Shown: positions 1-5,869 of the stretch, in pieces
Numbering within the stretch: the stretch's first letter is position 1
Layout of the letters: every line of letters starts with the position of its first letter
Assembly: GCA_003501385.1 (NCBI GenBank)
Contig: DNPN01000207.1
Coordinates: 1,054-8,397, forward strand
Source of the DNA: Rhizobium sp.
GTDB taxonomy: Bacteria > Pseudomonadota > Alphaproteobacteria > Rhizobiales > Rhizobiaceae
Direction of reading: 5' to 3'
DNA: 7,344 nt
Made by a program: the position numbers and the translations under genes
Notes under the pieces: generated by a model
Databases searched by the model: none
What the model was told of the DNA's origin: nothing
What the model saw: only the letters and a program-made list of their open reading frames with translations

Positions 1-1
1 A

Positions 2-170
2 CTTTTCCCTGACAAACTCTAGACTCAGCCGCCGCACAGGGCTGTCGCGCAAGCAGCGCCAAACACTTAAGCGGCTTCGTGCTGATATGGTGGTTCTCGG
101 CTTTACCGGCTCCTATGGCCGGGTTTCCGACTTTGTACGTGGTTCGCAGGCTGATCGGGTTGACTCCAAA
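2..170 (+). pseudogene. Transposase fragment, IS21/ISL3-like, truncated by the window edge
   Basis: An open plus-strand frame enters from the left edge and reads ...RKQRQTLKRLRADMVVLG followed by FTGSYGRVSDFVR. The pattern 'L-x-x-L/I-R-x-x-G-F/Y-x-G-S/G-Y-x-x-V-x-x-F/Y-R' is typical of the helix-turn-helix part of IS21 IstA and some ISL3 transposases, where the basic helix precedes a W-rich linker. Here the resemblance stops after about position 165: the frame continues to 290 but runs antisense through the 3' end of the porin gene and no catalytic DDE region follows. I read it as an IS remnant abutting the porin gene. No terminal inverted repeat or target duplication can be recognised because the left part is outside the window. 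Family assignment is by recalled motif only; a chance resemblance is possible. Confidence 0.4.
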
Positions 171-197
171 ACAAGGTCAGTTTTACCAACCGCGTTA

Positions 198-1373
198 TCA
201 AAACTTCAAGGAATAGGATGCGCCAAAGGCGACGGCCCAGTCGCCACTTGCATCCGCATCATAGGTCGCTCCCCGGCTTGCACGTTGTGATCCCGCCGTC
301 AGATAAGACACTGCAACACCCGAACTGAACGTGCCAATCTTGCTTTTATATTCCGCGCCCAATCCGAGGGTCCAGGTGTCTGTTGTTATGTCAGCCCCGC
401 TACCAATGCCTTTGTCCCAAGTCACGTTAATCGTTCCTGAAATCTTATCCGTGAACTCATGCCCCACACCAAGTTGCACGGTGTAGCCGTCAGTATAGTT
501 GAAGACTTTGTTAGATGTACCGAGGCCAATCACATCATAGCTGAAGCGGGGCAGCACGCTCCAGTCGGTCCACTCTGCGGATCCATAAACCAGCCAGCTC
601 GGCGCGACCCCTGTCTGTGCCGAGATTTTCAGCGACTGCGGCAAAGTACCGGCACCAGTCGCAGGAAGAGTGGCATCAATGCCGTTGGCAATTCCGAGGT
701 CAGATGCTGTAAAGACACCATCCCCTTTTTGCTTGACCTCCGAGCGATACATTATTTGTAAGCGTAACGCATATTCTGGGATGTCGTAGGCGAGGCCTAG
801 TCTATAGCCTAGTTCACCATCATCTTTCAGGTGGACTGAGCCGATCCAGGTGTCTTCCTTGTAATCGAATGTTTGCAAGAAAACGCCGCCAATAAAATGG
901 ACTCTCCCGGGCCCTGCATCCATCTGCACCTTACAGGTTGCTCCGTATTCATCCGCATGAAATTTCATCTTTGAGGTCGGGTTCGGAAAAGTGTCTCCGT
1001 TTGCCGTAGCCGTCGCGAACTCAGCGTTTTGCGCCGCCGAACTATAACTTGCGGACGCGCCGAAGGGCTGAGTGTAGGTCAAGGCGCAGGAAAAATTGTC
1101 GCTGATTTTTGCCGCCATCGCAAAACTTGGTATCGTAAATGAGTCAGAATAGGCTCCGTCATGAACGGATTGACCCATCAAGGCTGAATAGCTTCGGCTC
1201 GGAGAGACATAAATGAGGGAGGACTCGGTGTTGACGCTCCCCTCCTCGAAGAGGATGTCCGTATTGGCTTCGCCGCGCGAAAATCCGCCCGCAAGTGCAG
1301 GCACCGTGGTCGCGCACTCCATTCCAGCTATCACAAGACACAGGTATGCATAGCCCGTTTTGCTCAATTTCAT
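198..1373 (-). CDS. Outer-membrane FadL/OmpP1-family transport protein
   Basis: Predicted outer-membrane beta-barrel that takes up hydrophobic compounds (long-chain fatty acids or aromatic hydrocarbons) as in the FadL/TodX family. The 391-residue product starts with a basic n-region and hydrophobic segment (residues 1-28) ending in ALA, giving a mature N-terminus GGFSRGEA. The body shows alternating aromatic/polar strands, a Y-T-Q-P-F-G motif near residues 100-105 characteristic of FadL-like proteins, and the C-terminus ends YSLKF with the terminal Phe used as a beta-barrel assembly signal. It is a little shorter than E. coli FadL (about 420-450). Two stops lie in tandem at the end (TGA TAA). 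The ATG at 1373 follows a purine-rich GAGTGGGA. It stands alone on the minus strand, so probably monocistronic. Substrate is not deducible from sequence; the family call is firm. Confidence 0.85.
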   Translation of the reverse strand: MKLSKTGYAYLCLVIAGMECATTVPALAGGFSRGEANTDILFEEGSVNTESSLIYVSPSRSYSALMGQSVHDGAYSDSFTIPSFAMAAKISDNFSCALTYTQPFGASASYSSAAQNAEFATATANGDTFPNPTSKMKFHADEYGATCKVQMDAGPGRVHFIGGVFLQTFDYKEDTWIGSVHLKDDGELGYRLGLAYDIPEYALRLQIMYRSEVKQKGDGVFTASDLGIANGIDATLPATGAGTLPQSLKISAQTGVAPSWLVYGSAEWTDWSVLPRFSYDVIGLGTSNKVFNYTDGYTVQLGVGHEFTDKISGTINVTWDKGIGSGADITTDTWTLGLGAEYKSKIGTFSSGVAVSYLTAGSQRASRGATYDADASGDWAVAFGASYSLKF

Positions 1374-1388
1374 TGCGACGTTCCCACT

Positions 1389-1412
1389 CTATATTTTTAT
1401 ATTTTTTTTGAT
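1389..1412 (-). promoter_or_regulatory. AT-rich block before the porin start, possible promoter/leader
   Basis: A near-pure A/T stretch (on the plus strand, tATATTTTTATATTTTTTTTGA) lies 16-39 bases upstream of the porin ATG. Read toward the porin, it contains TATAAA and TATAGA hexamers that could act as a -10 element, and a weak CTGATC lies just upstream. No consensus -35 at proper spacing is visible, so this is only a candidate based on composition and position. Confidence 0.25.
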
Positions 1413-1747
1413 CAGTACAGCAGACACCACGCTCTGTGAGCGCGAATTGGATGAGGCGCATCGTCGTCCTGGCGCGCCCTCAGAACATGTCCAGAATATG
1501 ATCCTCAGTCAGGTCAGCAATAGGAATGGAAGCCAAAAAAGGATCATTTTCGGCCATTGTGGGCGCGAACCAAGTCCCATATCTTGCGGGCCGTTGGTGC
1601 CGCGTGTGTGGGAGCGTCTTTCTCCCCAGTCAGGTTCCCATAAGACCCCTTGTTGGCCGGAAATGATCGTTTCCCAAGTATCGATGCTCACTATCCTGAA
1701 ATGACTCAGCCGCAAATATTCGAAGGCGAGTATCGAGATACAACAAA

Positions 1748-1753
1748 GGGGAG
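1748..1753 (+). promoter_or_regulatory. Shine-Dalgarno site of the DUF2147 gene
   Basis: GGGGAG lies six bases before the ATG at 1760 and decides this start. A second ATG at 1755 in another frame runs straight into a stop (ATG CCA TGA) that overlaps the true start, so it cannot encode more than two residues. Confidence 0.65.
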
Positions 1754-1759
1754 CATGCC

Positions 1760-2104
1760 ATGAACATTGACAAACTTGTACTGTCCGCCATGGTGATTGG
1801 TCTATTTGCTGGGGGCGCGTCAGCCGCCGAGCCGATTGAGGGGCAATGGAAAGATGGCTCTGTCGAGGTCGTTGCAATCAAAGCCTGCGGTGACAGCTTC
1901 TGCCTCACCATGACGACCGGGAAATATGCGGGACAGTCTATCGGTAAACTCAAAGGCAAAGGCCAAGACTATGCCGGGGAAATTACCGATCCGGGCAACA
2001 AAAAAACTTATAGTGGCTCAGGAACGGTCGAAGGCAAAACTCTCAAGCTCACGGGATGCGCATTGAAGATCTTTTGCAGGACGGAAGAATGGAGCCGATT
2101 GTAA
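1760..2104 (+). CDS. Secreted DUF2147 family protein
   Basis: A 114-residue exported protein of unknown biochemical function. Residues 1-22 form a signal peptide (K5, hydrophobic core, ending GGASA before AEPIEG). The mature part matches the DUF2147 layout: an opening G-x-W (EGQWKDG), the segment V-E-V-x-A-I-K-x-C-G-D-S-F-C, where many members read 'v.I..C.g.lCG', a central G-K-x-x-G-x-D-Y-x-G-E-I-T-D-P motif (the family's 'G..I.DP..gk.Y'), and the closing L-K-L-x-G-C-A...F-C-R-T-E-E-W-S-R-L, close to the family's usual 'GC....Cr...W.R'. Four mature cysteines sit in positions suited to two disulfides. It is slightly short but not truncated at either end. Transcribed alone, away from the porin gene; no partner is indicated. 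Confidence 0.85.
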   Translation: MNIDKLVLSAMVIGLFAGGASAAEPIEGQWKDGSVEVVAIKACGDSFCLTMTTGKYAGQSIGKLKGKGQDYAGEITDPGNKKTYSGSGTVEGKTLKLTGCALKIFCRTEEWSRL

Positions 2105-2161
2105 CCTCTTTTGAAATAGCATGCGTCGTATAAAGCGCAAGGTGCTGCATTGTTAACGCCG

Positions 2162-2200
2162 TAGAGTCTGTCAGGTTCAGATTGAACCAGACAGACTCTA
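2162..2200. terminator. Long inverted repeat between convergent genes, probable bidirectional terminator
   Basis: Two 18-base arms (2162-2179 and 2183-2200) are complementary at 17 of 18 positions, with a single A-A mismatch and a three-base loop (GAT). The site lies 57 bases after the DUF2147 stop and 17 bases after the SDR stop, exactly where a shared terminator would be expected. There is no T tract on either side, so it is not a canonical intrinsic terminator; it may instead block exonucleases, be a repeated extragenic palindrome, or act with a factor. The hairpin is directly visible; the role is inferred from position. Confidence 0.55.
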
Positions 2201-2217
2201 GAAGATCGGACCTTTGC

Positions 2218-3024
2218 TCAGGCGGGTGATGTCCGCTTATCCGCTTCGGATAAATCCGGCAGACTGGGCAGCGTTTTTCCTAAGATCCAGAGCACGATCG
2301 GTTTGGGCAATATGCGCGCGAGCCGCAAGAGCCAGCGCATGGGCATCGGAAACATGTAGTCTCGCTTCTCATGTCTCAGTGCGTAAAGGATATGATCAAC
2401 GGCTTTGTCCGCTGAAATCTCAAGTGGTGCCGGCATTCCGTCGCCAACGGTCACCTCAGTGGCGACGAACCCTGGATAGACGGTGGTAAAGCGGATGCCG
2501 TAACCGGCAAATTCAATCCGACATGTGTCGATGAGAAGAATCGCCGCCCCCTTGGCCGCCGAATAAGGCCCCTGCATCGGCACGCCGAGCAAGCCTGCCA
2601 GAGAATTTGTATGTCCAACATGGCCTCCGCCCTGCTGAATCATCTGTTTCATAGCCGGAAACAGATAGTTGACAACAACATCGTAGTTCGACCGCATATA
2701 GGCGTTCACTTCTTCGGGTGTCATCAAACGCATGTCCAATGCGGGGGCACCACCGGCATTGAGATAGATCAGATCGAGACGGCCGTATTGCTCGATAGTG
2801 GCGCGGATGACCCCGGCTGCGGCTTTTGCATCGGTCGCATCGGCTGCAACAGCGAGGCATTGACCGCCTGACGCGCGAATTTCTTCTGCGAGCCTATCCA
2901 GATGTCCGGCGCGCCGCGCAGTCACCACAATCTTTGCCCCTTCAGCTGCAAGCCTCAGTGCAAGAATGCGCCCCATGCCGGAAGATGCCCCAACGATGAG
3001 AATGGATTTGCCAAAGAAATTCAT
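2218..3024 (-). CDS. Short-chain dehydrogenase/reductase (classical SDR)
   Basis: NAD(P)-dependent oxidoreductase of the classical SDR type, 268 residues from the ATG at 3024. It shows the cofactor loop GASSGMG near residues 12-18, an acidic A-D-A-T near 62, N-A-G-G near 89, the structural Asn in M-R-S-N-Y, the catalytic Ser in H-T-N-S-L, the Y-S-A-A-K pair (Tyr about 154, Lys about 158) and Y-P-G-F-V-A-T after the active site. The T-A-R-R segment after the second strand suggests NADP preference. The tail (about residues 222-252) is hydrophobic and basic, R-W-L-L-R-L-A-R-I-L then I-V-L-W-I-L, suggesting peripheral membrane contact. GAGGAA at 3033-3038 serves the ATG, which overlaps the preceding stop (TGATG); a GTG at 3027 is possible but spaced less well. 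Substrate unknown. Confidence 0.88.
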   Translation of the reverse strand: MNFFGKSILIVGASSGMGRILALRLAAEGAKIVVTARRAGHLDRLAEEIRASGGQCLAVAADATDAKAAAGVIRATIEQYGRLDLIYLNAGGAPALDMRLMTPEEVNAYMRSNYDVVVNYLFPAMKQMIQQGGGHVGHTNSLAGLLGVPMQGPYSAAKGAAILLIDTCRIEFAGYGIRFTTVYPGFVATEVTVGDGMPAPLEISADKAVDHILYALRHEKRDYMFPMPMRWLLRLARILPKPIVLWILGKTLPSLPDLSEADKRTSPA

Positions 3025-4091
3025 CACACTGGTTCCTCGTTTGTCACTTTTGCGCGGCGCTGCTCGGCCCAGCTTCGAAAGTGATCCGCCATGGTCTGTT
3101 TGAACGGCCTGTAAACAATGCCGAGGTCATTCTTGCTATCGGCGTTGTCCAGTGCGAAGCGGATTCCAAGGTGGTTGGTCATGTATTGTTGGGTCAATCC
3201 GAACAGTGGGCCGAGGATCCGAACAATGATGTTTGGAATTTGCCAGGATGGCAGCAGGTAGGGCCTGGGGTGAAAGCGGCGCGCAAAGCTAGCAATTTCG
3301 AGGAAGGTCCGTGTATGATCCTCTGAGAGGATATAGCGCCCCTTCGCAGTCGGATTGAGTGCTGCAAGGATATGGGCCTCCGCCACGTCTCGGACATCGA
3401 CGCATGCGAGGCTAAGGTCGGGCATTCCGTAAAAGAAATATCCCTTGAACATCTCATCCAGCAGAAAAAGCGAGCCGGATTCAGACGCAGGTGTCAGCGA
3501 GGGGCCAAGGATCATCCCAGGATTGATTGTGACAAGGCTCCAGCGATCCTGCTCGGCCTGAATTTTCCACGCCTCTTTTTCGGCAATCACCTTGGAATAA
3601 TGATAGGGATTATTGTGTACGTTACTGGAGGTGTTGAAATACTCCTTGGACACTGTTCGGTTTTTCATCGCATAAACATCGATATAATCGCCAAAGATCG
3701 CACCGATTGTCGATGTCATGACCACGCGCTGCACACATGGCGTGCGATTGACGCTGCCGAGAACGTTGCGTGTTCCCTGTAGCGCTGGCTCGACCATTTC
3801 GGCCTGTCCGTCCTTGATTTTTTCGGGCAGTTTGAAGGGAGATGCGACATGGAAAACGATGCTACAGTCCGCCATCGCGGCATCAAACGAGCCAGCGGCC
3901 AACAGGTCAGCCTCGTACAGTTTTAGTTTTTCTGGAAATCGCACCTGCATGTCTGTCAGCGGGCGCACCTTGCTCGTGTTACGGATGCTCCGCACGGTGG
4001 TATGGACGATCGCTCCAGCTTCGAGCAGTTGGAGGATGAGGTGGCTGGCAAGAAAGCCGCTCCCGCCAGTGACCAATACTGTTTCTTGCAT
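3024..4091 (-). CDS. Extended SDR, dihydroflavonol-4-reductase-like NAD(P)-dependent epimerase/reductase
   Basis: A 355-residue extended SDR of the DFR/cinnamoyl-CoA reductase branch, which reduces ketones or aldehydes with NADPH. Visible features: cofactor loop T-G-G-S-G-F-L-A (residues 8-15, with Ala at the usual third Gly as often seen in this branch), V-R-S near 33-35 (the Arg fits the NADPH phosphate), H-V-A-S-P at 81-85, V-V-M-T-S-T at 123-128 holding the catalytic Ser127, Y-H-Y-S-K at 163-167 giving Tyr163 and Lys167, N-P-G-M-I-L-G-P at 190-197, and V-D-V-R-D-V-A-E-A-H at 231-240. Length is normal. GGGG six bases before the ATG is the ribosome site. Its stop overlaps the next SDR's start, so the two are translationally coupled and likely act in one pathway, perhaps on a lipid or aromatic carbonyl. 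That pathway is inference. Confidence 0.88.
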   Translation of the reverse strand: MQETVLVTGGSGFLASHLILQLLEAGAIVHTTVRSIRNTSKVRPLTDMQVRFPEKLKLYEADLLAAGSFDAAMADCSIVFHVASPFKLPEKIKDGQAEMVEPALQGTRNVLGSVNRTPCVQRVVMTSTIGAIFGDYIDVYAMKNRTVSKEYFNTSSNVHNNPYHYSKVIAEKEAWKIQAEQDRWSLVTINPGMILGPSLTPASESGSLFLLDEMFKGYFFYGMPDLSLACVDVRDVAEAHILAALNPTAKGRYILSEDHTRTFLEIASFARRFHPRPYLLPSWQIPNIIVRILGPLFGLTQQYMTNHLGIRFALDNADSKNDLGIVYRPFKQTMADHFRSWAEQRRAKVTNEEPV

Positions 4092-4195
4092 TCTGAACCC
4101 CTTTTTTGATTATGGGATGCACTGTAATCGAACCAGAAACGCGAAGGTAATAGTCGGACAGGGGGCTGGCCCCACGTGATCAAAAAATGGCCGGT

Positions 4196-4221
4196 AAAGA
4201 CCCTCGCCCTTCACAAGGGTC
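4196..4221 (-). terminator. Possible terminator hairpin after the oxidase pseudogene
   Basis: On the minus strand GACCCT (4221-4216) can pair with AGGGTC (4204-4199), followed by only three T's. The same bases can instead form CCCTT-loop-AAGGG (4207-4219). The pseudogene's stop TGA at 4211-4213 lies inside the structure. Position fits the end of the operon; the weak T tract keeps this tentative. The rest of the gap up to 4091 shows a GGGG/CCCC small hairpin near 4161-4173 and a CACGTG palindrome but no clear promoter. Confidence 0.3.
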
Positions 4222-5103
4222 GGGCTTTCGAAAGTTGCCGCTCATCGCGTTGAGCGAACGCCCGCCGCTTCAGATCCGCGATGGAAGGATACCCGTTCAC
4301 AGCCATCAGAAGATCGGTTTCAGCAAGAAGTGCGTGTACATGATGGATAATACCAAGATCCATTGAAAATGACTCTTGGTATTCCTTTTGTAAATATCTC
4401 AAGTACCTGATGCATTTGAGATATTTGCAATGTCTTCAAGGCGAGGATGCGTCAGCATCTTCGAGCCTTGGTATAATACCGTCTGTGCCACCTGCGGCAA
4501 GCGCGAGCATGAGAACGCCCGATGCCCACACCAGCCGCGCCCATGGCGAGCGCCTTGGCGATATCGGCACCACTTCTGACGCCACTATCGAAAAGAACCG
4601 GCGTATCAGGAACCGCAAAAACAAAGTCCTCCAGCAGGGAAATCGCAGCGATACCGCCATTTGCCGGTCGTCCTCCATGGTTGGGGCACTGGATGGCGTC
4701 AACCCCGCATCAGCGGCGCACCGGGCGTTTTCCGGATGGCAAATGCCTATGGCAACAATGGGAAGGCGGGTCGCCTCGCGGACCCATTTCAAGTCGTCCC
4801 ACGCCATGACGTGACCGAAAATATTGGCCCATTCGTATATGGCTGCCGCAGATTCCGCCCTTGCCATGAAACTGAACCGTTGAACATGCGCGGCACAATG
4901 CCGTAACGGTTGAAGGCCTCGACGTTGTTGCGTTGGGTGAATTCGTTACCACAGCCTCACGCCACATAACTCCAGACTGACGGTGCCGTCGCCTGTCGGC
5001 CCAACGCTTCCAGTGACGCAAAATCGACAGGAAAGGCAGGTATTGGTCCACTGAGACCAGCGAGATAAATTTCGTTTTGGAAGTCTCCGAAATTTGGCAT
5101 CAT
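4211..5103 (-). pseudogene. Degraded FMN-dependent lactate 2-monooxygenase / alpha-hydroxy-acid oxidase
   Basis: Remains of an FMN alpha-hydroxy-acid oxidase, closest by eye to lactate 2-monooxygenase (lactate + O2 to acetate + CO2). The ATG at 5103 has a strong GGGAGGAG site. The opening reads M-M-P-N-F-G-D-F-Q-N-E-I-Y then G-L-S-G-P-I-P-A-F-P, followed by Y-V-A and a TGA (4957-4959) where the family has Gly, then the family's V-P-R-M. Near 4850-4885 the text jumps to N-I-F-G...W-D-D-L-K-W, leaving out roughly 135-145 residues of the barrel. A one-base shift lies near 4703-4708; beyond it stand the active-site N-H-G-G-R (4666-4683) and V-L-F-D-S-G-V-R-S-G-A-D, the FMN phosphate loop. A second shift near 4501-4510 restores G-G-T-D-G-I-I, which a 126-base insertion separates from H-H-V-H-A-L-L-A-E-T-D and the tail ending at 4211. 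Not functional. Confidence 0.85.
4347..4480. repeat. MITE-like triple-hairpin palindromic element inserted in the oxidase pseudogene
   Basis: The direct repeat ATAATACC occurs at 4347-4354 and again at 4473-4480, so the inserted unit is 126 bases. Between them are three hairpins in a row: AATACCAAGA/TCTTGGTATT (4349-4358 with 4374-4383), whose loop holds CATT/AATG; AAATATCTCAA/TTGAGATATTT (4392-4402 with 4416-4426), perfect over 11 bases; and CAAGGC...GATGC/GCATC...GCCTTG (4437-4450 with 4455-4470). The outer ends ATACCAAG (4350-4357) and CTTGGTAT (4467-4474) are mutual inverses. Excising one direct repeat plus the interior rejoins the oxidase frame exactly. No transposase is encoded. Size and build resemble non-autonomous palindromic repeats such as the Bru-RS elements of Brucella, but I cannot confirm the family. 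The border between terminal repeat and target duplication is ambiguous. Confidence 0.8.
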
Positions 5104-5211
5104 TCTTTCTCCTCCCAACGTGCCTGTTTTGCAGGAACGCCACGAGGGCGTTCGGCTAGAGTTTGCCTTTCCGCAAAAGCCGGGTTCCAGTTTTCCCCGA
5201 CAAACTCGATG
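5100..5211 (-). pseudogene. Frameshifted C-terminal tail of the class II aldolase-like gene
   Basis: Just past the aldolase stop, another frame is open for 36 codons, beginning IEFVGENWNPAFAERQ and ending R-W-E-E-K-E before a TGA at 5100-5102. That TGA overlaps the ATG of the next gene (AATGATG), the usual junction in a tightly packed operon. Dropping one A from TATTAAC around 5211-5217 would turn G-Y-stop into G-Y-Y-I-E-F and join the two pieces into a protein of about 255 residues. The segment has no start codon or Shine-Dalgarno of its own. The open frame and overlap are visible; that it is the lost end of the aldolase gene is inference. Confidence 0.55.
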
Positions 5212-5868
5212 TTAATAGCCCGCTTTCATGATGGAGCGTTCGCCGCGCAGGTGACGAACGGCCGCGTCTTTCTGGTCCTTCCTCAACCGACCATTTGCGA
5301 TGAATTTGATCAGCCAGGGGATACGCTTGACCTTGCCGGTGGCACTTTGTGCCAGCACGAAGCATTCCGCGCTTTTTTCCAGAATTTCGATATTGAGCAG
5401 TAATCTCTCCAGCCCCATCCCAAAACAGAGCGCCATGTCATCAAGACAATAGGCATTTGCCCCATTCGCCAAAGCCCGGATCGGTCGGTCGTCCGTCGAC
5501 CGCATGCCAACACGTTTCGCCTCTACACCAAGATGGCGAACCTGTTCGTCAAACGCTGCAGGCAGTGACATGTCGAGCCGCGCCAACGCCGAGGTCCAGG
5601 TCAGTTTTCCTGCGGCGATTGCGCCCACATCCGGGCGCGCCGCATAGATGCGGTGATGAATATCTTGCGGCTTACCGTTTAGGCTGGTCCACGTAAACTC
5701 CTGCGGCACATCCTGCCCTACCTTGATCTGCACCTGCACAAAGGCATTACGCTCTGGAACCCTTTCGGAAAGAATGTCTCCGGGCTTCAGCAGTCCTTTG
5801 CCAGCCAGTCTGGCTGCTGCCAAGCCGAGATTATCTTCTGTCGTGGTATCTTCTATTTTTTTCAACAT
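5212..5868 (-). CDS. Class II aldolase/adducin-fold protein lacking metal ligands, probably C-terminally truncated
   Basis: Relates to the class II aldolase/adducin family (fuculose-phosphate aldolase, ribulose-phosphate epimerase), which use a zinc held by three histidines. The family's middle block is clear: H-H-R-I-Y-A-A-R-P-D-V-G-A-I (residues 71-84), where the next residues are normally H-T-H-P but here read A-A-G-K. The later block N-G-A-N-A-Y-C-L-D-D-M-A-L-C-F-G (135-150) replaces the usual N-H-G, so all three ligands are missing; E-R-L-L-L-N-I-E-I-L-E-K matches the family's last helix. It is likely not a metal-dependent aldolase; a structural, regulatory or decayed role is possible. 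I use the ATG at 5868, one base after the aminotransferase stop; the frame is open to 5916 but that would overlap the previous gene. No Shine-Dalgarno is visible, so translation is probably coupled. At 218 residues it ends early by an apparent frameshift. Confidence 0.7.
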   Translation of the reverse strand: MLKKIEDTTTEDNLGLAAARLAGKGLLKPGDILSERVPERNAFVQVQIKVGQDVPQEFTWTSLNGKPQDIHHRIYAARPDVGAIAAGKLTWTSALARLDMSLPAAFDEQVRHLGVEAKRVGMRSTDDRPIRALANGANAYCLDDMALCFGMGLERLLLNIEILEKSAECFVLAQSATGKVKRIPWLIKFIANGRLRKDQKDAAVRHLRGERSIMKAGY

Positions 5869-5869
5869 G

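Larger units (their letters stand above)
1374..1759. other. Divergent intergenic region (386 bases), no convincing gene
   Basis: This gap separates the start of the porin gene (leftward) from the start of the DUF2147 gene (rightward), so it should contain both promoters. Directly before the porin gene lies a very AT-rich block (about 1389-1412; on the minus strand a run of A followed by ATATAAAAATATAG) that could supply a -10 region, but no clear -35/-10 pair can be fixed. A separated inverted repeat lies at 1542-1555 and 1655-1668 (13 of 14 matched). A minus-strand frame at 1480-1557 reads MAENDPFLASIPIADLTEDH and five more residues before a stop. It looks like a plausible protein tail but has no Shine-Dalgarno site. 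The longer open frames here have an atypical composition and I do not consider them genes. Confidence 0.5.

Noticed and set aside
1480..1557. A 25-residue minus-strand frame beginning MAENDPFLASIP and ending at a TGA
   Set aside because: It looks protein-like but has no ribosome site and no upstream extension without frame changes; too short to support as a gene or a named remnant.
4155..4185. GGGG/CCCC hairpin followed by an A run, as a plus-strand terminator
   Set aside because: The run next to it is A on the plus strand and precedes the hairpin on the minus strand, so it has the wrong polarity for an intrinsic terminator in either direction.
4211..4402. Separate 63-residue minus-strand gene starting with an ATG at 4402
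   Set aside because: Its first 18 or so residues come from the inserted hairpin element and the rest is the displaced C-terminus of the oxidase pseudogene.
4436..4867. A 143-residue minus-strand gene starting at 4867
   Set aside because: Only its first part reads as oxidase; past the frameshift near 4705 the oxidase text continues in another frame, so this is one piece of the pseudogene.
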